Below are positions 1 through 7,729 of a DNA stretch of 23,489 nucleotides, piece by piece (the first letter of the stretch is position 1; each line of letters starts with the position of its first letter). The notes under the pieces were generated by a model. The model saw only the letters and a program-made list of their open reading frames with translations. It did not search any database and had not been told where the DNA came from. A program made the position numbers and the translations under genes. The stretch is from NCBI GenBank assembly GCA_029863175.1, contig JAOTVX010000048.1, forward strand, positions 1 through 23,489, in the 5' to 3' direction. Source of the stretch: Betaproteobacteria bacterium. GTDB lineage: Bacteria; Pseudomonadota; Gammaproteobacteria; Burkholderiales; SG8-41.

Positions 1-53
1 CCCCGGCGGCCACCCAAACTCCCCCACCTGTGGCCAGGGCAAACTCCCCCACC
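1..53 (+). repeat. IS21 left-end inverted repeat (incomplete at 5' end)
   Basis: This 53-bp stretch matches the reverse complement of 2492-2545 with one substitution and one single-base gap. It holds two direct copies of the core CAAACTCCCCCACC (around 15-28 and 40-53) separated by a TGTGGCCAGGG spacer. IS21-family transposases are known to bind several repeated sites at each end. Confidence 0.9.
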
Positions 54-139
54 CTGAGCATGCCTAGCCGCGGCTGAGCCGCGGGGCTCCGGCGACGAGA
101 CGGTTACCCTCGCCCCCTCACAAACGAGGGGAGGAAGGA

Positions 140-1720
140 GTGAACGTCTTGAAGTCGCATTTACGCATTTCTATTGAGACGCTGCTGCGAGGCGGGGCCA
201 CGCAGCGCGAGATTAAGCGCTTTACGGGGGTGGATCGCAAGACGATCCGCCGCTACCAGCGCTTGGCAGCAAATTCCCCCGGGGTAGCCACCGGCTCTGA
301 GGCCCTGGTGGCTCAAATTCCCCCACCCCGGCCACCGGCTCCGACCGGAGCGCCGACGGTCACCACCCCGCGCGTGCCCCCCTCGGCGTGCGAGCCGCAC
401 CGCGCCTGGATCGAGGCGCAGGTCGGGCTCGGGCGAAACGCGGTTGCGATCTACCAGGACCTGGTCGAGGCGCACGGCTTCGGCCACGCGTACAACTCGG
501 TGAAGCGCTTCGTGGCCGCGTTGAAGACGCGGGCACCCGAGCGCTTCGACGTGCTGGAGTTCCTGCCGGGCGAAGAGGCGCAGGTCGACTATGGGCAGGG
601 GGCGCTCACGCTGGTGCGCCCGGGCATGTATCGGCGTCCGTACCTGTTCGTGATGACGCTGAAGTTCTCGGGCAAGAGCTTCCGCAAGGTGGTGTGGAAG
701 ACGAGCCAGGAGAGCTGGTCCCGTCTGCACGAGGAGGCGTTCCGGGCGCTCGGGGGCTGTCCTGCCTATGTGGTGCTCGACAACCTCAAGGAGGGGGTGA
801 TCCGGCCCGACCTCTACGCTCCGGAGTTGAACGCGGTGTATGCCGCGATGCTCTCCCACTACGGGGTGGTGGCCGATGCCTGCCGGGTGGGTGATCCCAA
901 CCGCAAGGGCACGGTCGAGAACGCGATCCAGCACACCCAGACGACCGCGTTGAAGGGGCGCAAGTTCGAATCGATCGAGTTGCAAAACGCGTGGCTCGCG
1001 CACTGGGAGGAGCGTTGGGCGGCGCTGCGCATCCACGGGCGCAAGAAGCGCCAGGTGCTGGAGATGTACCGCGAGGAGCAGCCGCATCTGCGCCCGCTGC
1101 CGATCGAAGGATTCCGCTTCTTCAAGCAAGGCACGCGTACCGTGGACGACGCCGGGCTCGTGCAGGTCGATGCTGCCTACTACGCGGCGCTGCCCGCCGC
1201 CCTCTTCAGCGAAGTCACCGTGCGTGTCTACGAGCACGAGATCGAGATCCTGGAGGCGAGCGGCAACGTGCTGCGCCGCCACCCCAAGGCCAGCCGCAAG
1301 GGCGAGTTCGTGATGAAGGGTGCTGATCGCATCTTCAATCCTTCGCGCGAGAGCGTGCGCCTGCTCGCCAAGGCCGAGCGCATCGGCGCGCACACGGCGG
1401 CGCTCGCCCGAGAACTATTCGCTCGCTTGGGTCGTCCCGGACAGCGGGCGCTCTACGGCTTGGCGAACCTGGCACGGCACTACCCCTGCGCCCAGATCGA
1501 GGCGGCTGCCGCGCGGCTGCTGCAGGCGCAGCTCTTCTCCTACGCCGCGCTCAAGCGTGTATTGGAACGCTCGGCTGCCGCTCAAGCTGCCCAAGCGCAA
1601 GCCCCGGCACTCACCCAGAGCGGCTCGCACGTGCGAGCACTCACCGAATATCAATCGTTCTGGGAGACCCACTCCCGGACGCACTCACAGGAGAACGCCG
1701 ATGGCAATGTCGATTACTGA
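140..1720 (+). CDS. istA: IS21-family transposase IstA (DDE integrase)
   Basis: IstA cuts and joins the element's ends. The protein has 526 aa from a GTG start preceded by GAGGAAGGAG. An N-terminal helix-turn-helix lies at about residues 20-41 (TQREIKRFTGVDRKTIRRYQ). The DDE catalytic core shows D150 in QVDYGQG, D214 in VVLDNLK and E260 in KGTVENAI. The C-terminal part (about 340-480) is the beta-barrel-like region seen in this family. A proline-rich linker at about residues 57-80 is encoded by DNA resembling the element's own ends (see the repeat at 270-327). The gene overlaps istB by 20 bp. Length and motifs are complete, so it looks functional. Confidence 0.95.
   Translation: MNVLKSHLRISIETLLRGGATQREIKRFTGVDRKTIRRYQRLAANSPGVATGSEALVAQIPPPRPPAPTGAPTVTTPRVPPSACEPHRAWIEAQVGLGRNAVAIYQDLVEAHGFGHAYNSVKRFVAALKTRAPERFDVLEFLPGEEAQVDYGQGALTLVRPGMYRRPYLFVMTLKFSGKSFRKVVWKTSQESWSRLHEEAFRALGGCPAYVVLDNLKEGVIRPDLYAPELNAVYAAMLSHYGVVADACRVGDPNRKGTVENAIQHTQTTALKGRKFESIELQNAWLAHWEERWAALRIHGRKKRQVLEMYREEQPHLRPLPIEGFRFFKQGTRTVDDAGLVQVDAAYYAALPAALFSEVTVRVYEHEIEILEASGNVLRRHPKASRKGEFVMKGADRIFNPSRESVRLLAKAERIGAHTAALARELFARLGRPGQRALYGLANLARHYPCAQIEAAAARLLQAQLFSYAALKRVLERSAAAQAAQAQAPALTQSGSHVRALTEYQSFWETHSRTHSQENADGNVDY
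270..327 (+). repeat. Two intragenic end-like motifs inside istA
   Basis: CAAATTCCCCC at 270-280 and CAAATTCCCCCACC at 314-327 each differ by about one base from the core CAAACTCCCCCACC of the IS ends. Each is followed by GCCACCGG (287-294 and 331-338), a piece also found in the right end. They are in the same orientation as the left-end copies. They may be extra transposase-binding sites, or coding sequence that arose from a duplicated end; the role is inferred. Confidence 0.6.
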
Positions 1721-2468
1721 ACTCGAACGCTCCCTTCGCGCGCTGCGCCTCTCGGGCATGGGCGCAACCCTGCAGGCCCGGGCGCTCGCCGTGGCGAGTC
1801 ACGAAATGGATTTCGTCGAGGCCTTCTCCTGGCTCGTGCAGGATGAACTGGACCGTCGCCGCTCGCGGCTGCTCGAGCGCCGCTACGTGCTCTCGGGACT
1901 GCCCGAGCGCAAGGACTTGAAGGACTTCGACTGGGGCTACAACCCCACCATCCCCCGGCGCGCGGTGCTGGAGCTGGCCACCCTCAAGTTCATCGAGGCC
2001 AAGGATGACGCGCTACTCATCGGCCGTCCCGGCACCGGCAAGAGCCACATCGCCAAAGCGATCGCCGCCCTCGCCGTCAATCGCGGACACAAGGTCATCT
2101 ACCGCGAGGCCCATCAATTGATCGAGGACATCAACGAGGCGCGTGAGCTGGGCACCATGCGCAAGCTGCGCGCGCAATTCAAGGCCGCAGAGCTGCTCGT
2201 GATCGACGATCTGTTCCTGCGCAAACTCCCCACCAGCGCCGGCGACGAGCTCGCCGAGGTCTTGATGAACCGCTACGAGAAGGCCTCGACGATCATCACC
2301 TCAAACCGACCGCTGGAGGACTGGGCGAAGCTGCTCGGCGACGTGGTCATCGCCGGCCCGCTGCTCGACCGGCTCATGCACCACGGCCACCTGCTCAAGT
2401 TCGACGGCAAGAGCTGGCGCCTGAAGGAGGCCGCTGCGCGCGTTGCCAAGCGCGGTTCAACCGAATAA
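1701..2468 (+). CDS. istB: IS21-family helper ATPase IstB
   Basis: IstB is the AAA+ ATPase that assists IstA in target selection and strand transfer. The chosen start is ATG 1701, with AGGAG at 1689-1693, giving 255 aa, the usual size. Walker A is GRPGTGKS at residues 108-115 and Walker B is LLVIDDLF with D169-D170. The N-terminal IstB-specific region (about residues 5-80) is present. The start lies 20 bp inside istA, so translation of the two is probably coupled. The same reading frame is open further upstream (to 1320), but that part is only the istA shadow. Confidence 0.95.
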   Translation: MAMSITELERSLRALRLSGMGATLQARALAVASHEMDFVEAFSWLVQDELDRRRSRLLERRYVLSGLPERKDLKDFDWGYNPTIPRRAVLELATLKFIEAKDDALLIGRPGTGKSHIAKAIAALAVNRGHKVIYREAHQLIEDINEARELGTMRKLRAQFKAAELLVIDDLFLRKLPTSAGDELAEVLMNRYEKASTIITSNRPLEDWAKLLGDVVIAGPLLDRLMHHGHLLKFDGKSWRLKEAAARVAKRGSTE

Positions 2469-2491
2469 AGTCAGTCCGTCCCGTCGCCGGG

Positions 2492-2556
2492 GGTGGGGGA
2501 GTTTGCCCTGGCCACAGGTGGGGGAGTTTGAGGTGGCCACCGGGGGGAAGCGGACA
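2492..2556 (-). repeat. IS21 right-end inverted repeat
   Basis: This is the mirror copy of the left end, with two GGTGGGGGAGTTTG cores (2492-2505 and 2518-2531). It extends through a G-rich stretch to CA at 2555-2556. The exact outer boundary is inferred from the TG/CA rule and from where the nuclease-like reading frame resumes. Confidence 0.85.
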
Positions 2557-2707
2557 TTGAACGAAACTTAGACGCCGCTCCTTACCCGCATCGAGAACGG
2601 TAATCGTGTCTCCATCTACAACACGAACCACCCGGCCCACTATCTCAGCGGCATGCATTTGGCTGGGATAGCGCAAGGGCGAGCAGGAAGGTAAGGATGC
2701 CGGTCAT
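2557..2707 (-). pseudogene. Broken thermonuclease-like (SNase) gene, N-terminal remnant
   Basis: Reading leftward, ATG at 2707 opens a typical signal peptide, MTGILTFLLALALSQPNA, which stops after CR. The next frame, overlapping near 2658, continues AAEIVGRVVRVVDGDTITVL, the start of the staphylococcal-nuclease (SNc/TNase) fold with its VVDGDT motif, then DAGKERRLSF, and then runs into the IS right end at 2556. One extra base near 2650-2655 would explain the frame change. The gene is thus broken twice: by a frameshift at the signal-peptide junction and by the IS21 insertion. The rest of the gene, if kept, should lie left of the IS, outside the window. Family assignment rests on a short segment. 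Confidence 0.7.
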
Positions 2708-2743
2708 TGGGATATGCTGCCATAGCCGCTACCAAGCACGCCT

Positions 2744-2818
2744 ATGGCGCGTGACGTATTACGCATTAATGGGGTTCGAGTAGGATTTCTGCCTAGACGT
2801 GATTCGTCATTCCGGTAA
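2744..2818 (+). pseudogene. Possible HIRAN-domain remnant (24 codons)
   Basis: A short open stretch reads MARDVLRINGVRVGFLPRRD followed by SSFR and a stop. It resembles the end of HIRAN domains, where a basic strand leads to a G-[FYV]-[VIL]-P-R motif. An in-frame stop lies just upstream (2732-2734) and there is no ribosome site. If real, it is a decayed fragment. The resemblance is from memory of the family and the segment is short, so chance is possible. Confidence 0.25.
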
Positions 2819-2872
2819 GGTTGCACTGACCCATTTATCATCTTGTGCGGCGACCGAGAGGAAGGAGGCAAC

Positions 2873-3619
2873 ATGAACATTCGTGCAACCGCATTCGGCC
2901 TAGTGGGCATCCTGGCCATGGCGACCTTGGTGGCAGGGTCGCCGCTCGCGGCGGCGGATGACCGGGAACGCGGCCGTGACCGCGACCACGGCCGCGACCG
3001 CGATCACGGCCGCGACAAGGTGCGGGAACGGGTCAAGGACAAGGGCGACAAGTACGAGTACTCCTACAAGGACCGTTACTGCGATTATAAGTACAAGTAC
3101 AACTATCGCTCGCGCAAGACCGAGATCAAGCAGAAGGGTGACTGCCGCCACATCGAGCCGCCGTTTCGGACGGTGGGTGAATTCCCGATGCCGCGCACCG
3201 TGCCGCCGGTCGCCTCGCCCAGCGTCATTGGTCGTTGCAACCGCGAACAGCTCGGCCAGGTTTTGGGTGGCATCGCCGGCGGCGCGATCGGTTCGCAGAT
3301 CGGGAAGGGAAGCGGGCGCACCATTGCCACCATAAGCGGCATTGTCATCGGTGTCGTGGTGGGCGGCGAGATCGGGCGACGCATGGATGAGGAGGACCAT
3401 GGGTGCATGTCGCAGGCGCTCGAATACGCGCAGACAGACCAGCGGGTGCAGTGGACCTCGCGCAGCGGCGCCGTCTACCTGGTAACCCCGGGTGCGCCGA
3501 GCGGCAGCGGCGCCTCCCTTTGCCGGCCGTACCAGGCCCGCATTCGCATCAACGGCCGCGAGCAGCTTGAGCGCGGCACCGCCTGCCGCCATGCCGATGG
3601 CACGTGGGTGAGAACATAG
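2873..3619 (+). CDS. Secreted glycine-zipper protein (17-kDa surface-antigen-like)
   Basis: The start is ATG 2873 with AAGGAGG four bases upstream, giving 248 aa. Residues 1-28 form a signal peptide (hydrophobic 8-25, LAAA cleavage region). A charged tract follows at about 30-60 with two near-copies of GRDRDH, then a Tyr/Lys-rich segment with two cysteines (YCDYKYKYNYRSRK, about 69-82). A glycine-zipper 2TM segment spans about 128-170 (LGGIAGGAIGSQIG ... GIVIGVVVGGEIGRRM). The C-terminal domain (180-248) resembles the Rickettsia 17-kDa antigen family, with Cys178, 217 and 238. It is probably in the outer membrane or periplasm; there is no lipobox, so it is not an obvious lipoprotein. Function is unknown. 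Confidence 0.8.
   Translation: MNIRATAFGLVGILAMATLVAGSPLAAADDRERGRDRDHGRDRDHGRDKVRERVKDKGDKYEYSYKDRYCDYKYKYNYRSRKTEIKQKGDCRHIEPPFRTVGEFPMPRTVPPVASPSVIGRCNREQLGQVLGGIAGGAIGSQIGKGSGRTIATISGIVIGVVVGGEIGRRMDEEDHGCMSQALEYAQTDQRVQWTSRSGAVYLVTPGAPSGSGASLCRPYQARIRINGREQLERGTACRHADGTWVRT
2972..3019 (+). repeat. 18-bp coding tandem repeat (GRDRDH units)
   Basis: Two 18-bp units (2972-2989 and 2990-3007) differ at two positions, and a third partial unit starts at 3008. They encode the GRDRDH repeat of the glycine-zipper protein. In-frame units of this kind can change number by slippage without breaking the gene. Confidence 0.8.
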
Positions 3620-3829
3620 CGCAGCGCCGTGTTGGACAACGCAGCTGCAGTTGGCTCGACAGGCGGCATCTGGCTTCCCTGGCTGGATCGCGCGCCGAGA
3701 CCGACCCTCCCGCGCCTGCGGCCGCCCCGGTGTCACGTCCCGCGATGATAACGAAGCCAGACCGCTTCGTCCTGCTCGAGCTCTTCGAGGGGGGGTCCGT
3801 TTTTGGTGGATCTGATTGCTTCGCCGCCC

Positions 3830-3853
3830 GTCCGCTTTGGGTCGAAAGCGGAC
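3830..3853. repeat. 24-bp hairpin repeat in intergenic DNA
   Basis: GTCCGCTTT and AAAGCGGAC form a perfect 9-bp stem around the 6-nt loop GGGTCG. There is no T-run, so it is a poor terminator. The sequence resembles a dispersed intergenic palindrome that I recall from other proteobacterial genomes; copy number cannot be judged here. The surrounding gap, 3620-3899, holds no gene I can support. Confidence 0.55.
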
Positions 3854-3899
3854 ATGATCTGTGAGACCAAATCCGAATTACTACAGCTGAAAATCGGTG

Positions 3900-4274
3900 T
3901 TAGGTGGTGGGCACGTCTCGCGCGGTCGTGGAACTAGAGGCTTGCGAGTCCGAATCCTCCGGGAGATCTACGGCCGGCGGTATCCAATAGTGTCGATACG
4001 CCTCACCCTTGCGCCACACGCGCTCGCAGCGCCAGCCTAGTTCGCGTAGTGCAACGGCTAATTGTTGCGGCGTCGCGTGAAGCTGCCTTGCAAGGTACTC
4101 CACGAAGTAGTGAGGAGCGCGGGCTTCGGGCGCTAGCGAGTTGTACCACTGCGTTATCCGGTCCTTCAGCTTCTCTCGAGGATCCAACGTGGCCGATGCA
4201 GCTTCAGCGGCCCGCTTCTCTCGCTGCTCAGCGATCTCACGCTTTAACCTTTCAATGTAGTGCTCGCCATACAT
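3900..4274 (-). CDS. Hypothetical protein, basic, possible winged-helix fold
   Basis: I do not recognise this gene. It has 124 aa from ATG 4274. The N-terminal third is a charged helix (YIERLKREIAEQREKRAAEA, a likely coiled coil). The middle (about 40-95) reads like a helical DNA-binding fold (YFVEYLARQLHATPQQLAVALRELGW, then the basic stretch RCERVWRKGEAYRHYWIPP). The tail is Ser/Thr/Asp-rich. A 43-codon open frame ends 8 bp upstream on the same strand, so the two may be co-transcribed. It lies in the accessory strip, away from the conserved cluster. A regulator or a mobile-element protein is possible (inference). Confidence 0.55.
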   Translation of the reverse strand: MYGEHYIERLKREIAEQREKRAAEAASATLDPREKLKDRITQWYNSLAPEARAPHYFVEYLARQLHATPQQLAVALRELGWRCERVWRKGEAYRHYWIPPAVDLPEDSDSQASSSTTARDVPTT

Positions 4275-4282
4275 GGGTGCTC

Positions 4283-4414
4283 TCAGTCCTCAGTAGTCGT
4301 CCGCACAGCCGGCGTGTGAGGTGCGTTCCGCGCTGTCGCAAACAGCGCCAATAAGGTCGCCGCTTCGGCGTTCGCCGCCGCTTGTTTGTGAATCAGGGTG
4401 GTTGAGTTATCCAT
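4283..4414 (-). CDS. Small hypothetical protein (43 aa)
   Basis: The frame is ATG 4414 to TGA 4283, encoding MDNSTTLIHKQAAANAEAAT followed by LLALFATARNAPHTPAVRTTTED. It is alanine-rich and mostly helical, with no recognised motif. The stop lies 8 bp before the start of the 124-aa gene, an operon-like spacing. There is no clear ribosome site. Spacing and an in-frame start are the only support, so it may be non-coding. Confidence 0.35.
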   Translation of the reverse strand: MDNSTTLIHKQAAANAEAATLLALFATARNAPHTPAVRTTTED

Positions 4415-4580
4415 GTGTGTCTCGATCTAATCGTGGTGCCAATGGGCCGCGGGAGGCCGCTCTTATTTGTCTAATTCGTACATAGTGCATTCCAAAATGA
4501 GGTGATAACTGTTTGAATCTATTAGCGCGTATCATCATGTTTTCGCACGTTTTCTCGGGACGATTTTCGTCTGTAACACA

Positions 4581-5072
4581 ATGAATAAAAAAGTAAAACT
4601 GAGAATTTTGTTCGTATGCATGGGCAATATCTGCCGCTCACCGATGGCCGAGGGCGTGTTCAAGCGTCGCGTTGCGGAAGCAGGGCTCTCGGAACATATC
4701 GCGTCCGATTCGGCCGGCACGCATGATTACCACATCGGCGAACCGCCCGACCCGCGGGCGCAACGGGCCGTTGAGCGGCGCGGATACGACATCAGCGGCC
4801 TGCGTGGGCGGCAGGTGACCCGCCACGACTTCAGCGAGTTTGACTGCGTGCTGGCGATGGATGAAATGAATTTGCGCCTGCTCGCCCGTTTGTGTCCGCA
4901 GGAGCACGCGCACAAGCTGAAGCTGTTCCTGGAATTCCACGCGGATCCGGCCATGCGCGAAGTGCCCGATCCGTACGGCGGCGGCGCCCAGAGTTTCGAA
5001 AGGGTCCTGGATATGGTGGAAGAAGCGGTGCAGGGGCTCCTGCACCACCTCCGTCAGCAACTCCCGCCCTAA
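4581..5072 (+). CDS. Low-molecular-weight protein tyrosine phosphatase
   Basis: It removes phosphate from phosphotyrosine via a cysteinyl intermediate, in the cytoplasm. The protein has 163 aa. The P-loop CMGNICRS places the nucleophile at C13 and the binding arginine at R19, and the DPYGG loop supplies the general acid D130. Both are at normal family positions. Relatives (Wzb, Etp) control capsule and exopolysaccharide tyrosine kinases, but no such kinase or polysaccharide gene is nearby, so the substrate is unknown. The start codon has no good ribosome site. An AT-rich gap of about 165 bp upstream (4415-4580) probably holds the promoter, which I could not place. The gene ends 4 bp inside the convergent rne gene. 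Confidence 0.93.
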   Translation: MNKKVKLRILFVCMGNICRSPMAEGVFKRRVAEAGLSEHIASDSAGTHDYHIGEPPDPRAQRAVERRGYDISGLRGRQVTRHDFSEFDCVLAMDEMNLRLLARLCPQEHAHKLKLFLEFHADPAMREVPDPYGGGAQSFERVLDMVEEAVQGLLHHLRQQLPP

Positions 5073-7729
5073 CGGGGAGGAGCGGTAATCGCGGTCTCTT
5101 CCGCGGCCGCGGACGACTCTCCCGTTTCTACCTGCACCAAGGGCTCGTTGTCCACGGAGGGCAGGGTCGGGCGCACTCGCCGGGGGCGCGGCGCCTCATC
5201 CTCGGGCTCCTGCTGCTGCTCGGCGATGCGGACCTTCTCCGGGTCAGACTCCACCTGCTGCAGGCCCGAAGGCAACTCGATTATGGACGGTGTGAATGAC
5301 GCTAAACCCGCTTCACGCCCAGCAGGGGGCGTCTCGGCCGGACGCACCTCAAACGGTGCCGGCGCCTCGAAGTGCGGCACTGGCCTGAGAGGCTCTTCCG
5401 CGAACGCGGCGATTTCGTGCGTAGTCATCCCGGGGTCGGGCGCTTCCAATGCGCTCACTTCAACGGGGCCAGCAGGCTCGGGTTCGACTTGCGGCACGGC
5501 AGCGGCTGCAGCAATCGCGGCTGCCGCGAGTTCCTCGACATGGGTTGCCGGTTGCAGCGCCGGTGCCTCGCGCGGCTCCTGTGGACGTTGGGCGCCGGTG
5601 GCTTCAATCTGCTCGCGCTGCTCCTGGCGACCGCGGCCTCTGCGGCGCCGGCGACCGCGTCCCTCGCGCTGTTCGCTGGACTCGTGTGCGGGCCGTAGCG
5701 TTTGCGCCCCCACCGGGCCACCGGCGACCTCCACGGGAGCACGTTCGCGTTGGGGCGGTTGCTGACGTTGCTGCCGGGCACCGTCCTGGCGCCGTTGCTC
5801 GTGACGGTGACGGCCATTATCGCGCTGCCCTTGCGGCTGTTGTCCCTGGGGGCGCTGTTGACGCTGGCCGCCGGGCCTCTCGGAACGTGCCGGCTCGCGG
5901 TCGCGCCGCCCACCTTCCCGCTCCGCGCGTTCGTGGCGGCCACGGCGCGGGCCGCGGTCAGGTCGGGGAGTAGGTGCATCCGCAGCGGGCTGCGCTACTG
6001 AGGCGGCAGCAGGCTTGCGCCTGAAGAAGCCGACGAGCTTCCCGATGATCGAGTCGCGCTCGGCTGCCGGCGCCGAGGGCTGCTCGGGTCTGGCTTCACG
6101 CACGACGGGCGTCGGCGCTGGCTGCTGCGGAGTCACACCCTTTACCGCCGCTTCCTGGCGCGGCGTGGCCGGCTCGGCTGCGCCGGCGACCGGTTTTTCC
6201 TGCTCGGCAGGGATCTCGACCAGGTTGTAGCTCGCGGCAGGCGGTTCGGCCCGGTTGAGATCGTCGTGGCGCAGTCGCACGACGCTGTAGTTGGGTGTCT
6301 CGAGATGCGCGTTTGGAATGACCATGACCGACACGCGGTGGCGTGCCTCGGTCATCTGAAGATCCACGCGTTTCTCGTTCAACAGAAACGTGGCGACGTC
6401 CACCGGCACCTGCGCGTTCACCGACGCGGTGTTATCTTTCATCGCTTCTTCCTGCACGATTCGCAGGATGTGCAAGGCGGTCGATTCCGTGCCGCGGATA
6501 TGGCCCATTCCGTGACATCGCGGGCAAGGGTTGTGCGCGGTCTCGCCGAGTGAGGGGCGCAACCGCTGGCGTGACAGCTCCATGAGCCCGAAGCGGGAAA
6601 TCTTGCCCATTTGCACGCGTGCCCGGTCGTAGCGCAACGCGTCGCGCAGCCGGGTCTCCACGTCGCGTTGGTTGCGGCCGCTCTCCATGTCGATGAAGTC
6701 GATCACGATGAGGCCGCCCAGGTCGCGCAGACGCAGCTGCCGCGCGATCTCATCCGATGCTTCGAGATTGGTGTGGAGGGCGGTCTCCTCGATGTCGGAG
6801 CCGCGTGTCGCGCGCGCCGAATTGACGTCAATCGAAACCAGCGCTTCGGTATGGTCGAACACCACGGCGCCACCCGACGGCATCGACACCGACCGTGAAT
6901 ACGCGGACTCGATCTGGTGCTCGATCTGGAAGCGGGAGAAAAGGGGAACATCGTCCCGGTAGAGCTTGATCCGGCTCACGTTCTGCGGCATCACGTGCCC
7001 CATGAACTGCTGCGCCTGCTCGTAGACGCTCTCAGTGTCGATCAGGATCTCGCCGATGTCCTGGTGGAAGTAGTCCCGGATGGCCCGGATCACCAGGCTC
7101 GATTCCTGGTAGATGAGGAAGGCGCCGTTTTGCTGCTTGGCAGCGTCCTCGATCGCGCGCCAGAGCTGAAGCAGGTAGTTGAGGTCCCAGCCGAGCTCTT
7201 CGGCGACGCGGCCGATGGCCGCTGTGCGGCCGATGACGCTCATGCCCTGGGGCACCGGAAGCTGATCGATCACGTCCCGGAGTTCGTTGCGTTCCTCACC
7301 TTCCACGCGGCGCGAGACCCCCCCCCCGCGCGGATTGTTCGGCATCAGGACGAGGTAGCGCCCCGCGAGACTGATGAAGGTCGTAAGTGCAGCGCCTTTG
7401 TTGCCGCGTTCGTCCTTGTCCACCTGGACGATGAGCTCTTGACCTTCCTTGAGCGCATCCTGAATCCGGGCGCGACCCACGTCCACGCCGCTTCGGAAGT
7501 AGGCCCGTGCGACTTCCTTGAAGGGAAGGAACCCGTGGCGCTCGGCACCGTAGTCCACGAACGCCGCTTCCAGGCTGGGTTCGATGCGGGTGATGACCCC
7601 CTTGTAGATGTTGCTCTTGCGCTGTTCCTTGGCGGGGGTTTCGATGTCGAGGTCGACGAGCTTCTGGCCATCGACGATCGCGACGCGCAGCTCTTCCGCC
7701 TGCGTCGCGTTAAACAACATGCGTTTCAT
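5069..7729 (-). CDS. rne: Ribonuclease E
   Basis: This is the endonuclease that starts mRNA decay and matures rRNA and tRNA; it scaffolds the degradosome at the inner membrane. The protein has 886 aa from ATG 7729 (GGGAG at 7739-7743). The S1 domain spans about residues 37-120. The DNase-I-like catalytic part has metal ligands D301 (SIDVNSAR) and D347 (DFIDM), and the zinc link is CPRC at 402-405, all near the E. coli positions. After about residue 500 the protein becomes disordered: Pro/Gln-rich, then Arg-rich ([10 protein letters not shown], a likely RNA-binding patch), then Ala/Glu/Pro-rich. The tail is the variable degradosome scaffold. The gene overlaps the phosphatase gene tail to tail by 4 bp. 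Regulation is probably through its long leader. Confidence 0.97.
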   Translation of the reverse strand: MKRMLFNATQAEELRVAIVDGQKLVDLDIETPAKEQRKSNIYKGVITRIEPSLEAAFVDYGAERHGFLPFKEVARAYFRSGVDVGRARIQDALKEGQELIVQVDKDERGNKGAALTTFISLAGRYLVLMPNNPRGGGVSRRVEGEERNELRDVIDQLPVPQGMSVIGRTAAIGRVAEELGWDLNYLLQLWRAIEDAAKQQNGAFLIYQESSLVIRAIRDYFHQDIGEILIDTESVYEQAQQFMGHVMPQNVSRIKLYRDDVPLFSRFQIEHQIESAYSRSVSMPSGGAVVFDHTEALVSIDVNSARATRGSDIEETALHTNLEASDEIARQLRLRDLGGLIVIDFIDMESGRNQRDVETRLRDALRYDRARVQMGKISRFGLMELSRQRLRPSLGETAHNPCPRCHGMGHIRGTESTALHILRIVQEEAMKDNTASVNAQVPVDVATFLLNEKRVDLQMTEARHRVSVMVIPNAHLETPNYSVVRLRHDDLNRAEPPAASYNLVEIPAEQEKPVAGAAEPATPRQEAAVKGVTPQQPAPTPVVREARPEQPSAPAAERDSIIGKLVGFFRRKPAAASVAQPAADAPTPRPDRGPRRGRHERAEREGGRRDREPARSERPGGQRQQRPQGQQPQGQRDNGRHRHEQRRQDGARQQRQQPPQRERAPVEVAGGPVGAQTLRPAHESSEQREGRGRRRRRGRGRQEQREQIEATGAQRPQEPREAPALQPATHVEELAAAAIAAAAAVPQVEPEPAGPVEVSALEAPDPGMTTHEIAAFAEEPLRPVPHFEAPAPFEVRPAETPPAGREAGLASFTPSIIELPSGLQQVESDPEKVRIAEQQQEPEDEAPRPRRVRPTLPSVDNEPLVQVETGESSAAAEETAITAPPR
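7318..7327 (-). repeat. G10 homopolymer inside rne
   Basis: Ten C on the plus strand (ten G in the coding sense) encode the glycines of PRGGGVSRR, around residues 134-139. The frame is intact as given. Tracts of this length are prone to slippage and to sequencing error. Confidence 0.9.

Larger units (their letters stand above)
1..2556 (+). mobile_element. IS21-family insertion sequence, left terminus cut by window edge
   Basis: The element has the two overlapping genes typical of IS21 (istA DDE transposase, istB AAA+ helper), flanked by long inverted end repeats of about 53 bp. The right end continues past the repeat core to ...AAGCGGACA at 2556. Read inward this gives a TGTCCGCTT terminus, which fits the 5'-TG...CA-3' ends of the family. 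The first base of the window matches position 12 of that terminus, so about 11 bp of the left end should lie outside the window, making the element about 2567 bp (inference). Both genes are intact, so it may be active. A target duplication cannot be checked from this side alone. Confidence 0.93.

Noticed and set aside
161..1393. 410-codon open frame on the minus strand across istA
   Set aside because: It is antisense to a clear DDE transposase, has no domain or start signal, and long antisense frames are expected in GC-rich coding DNA.
2900..3736. 278-codon minus-strand frame over the glycine-zipper gene
   Set aside because: The plus-strand frame has a ribosome site, signal peptide and zipper; the antisense frame is low-complexity Ala/Val/Arg.
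3604..3864. 86-codon plus-strand frame after the glycine-zipper gene
   Set aside because: No ribosome site, it overlaps the previous gene's end and runs through the hairpin repeat; no family resemblance.
4415..4580. Promoter for the tyrosine phosphatase gene
   Set aside because: The gap is AT-rich, but I found no pair of boxes with acceptable spacing, so none is listed as a feature.
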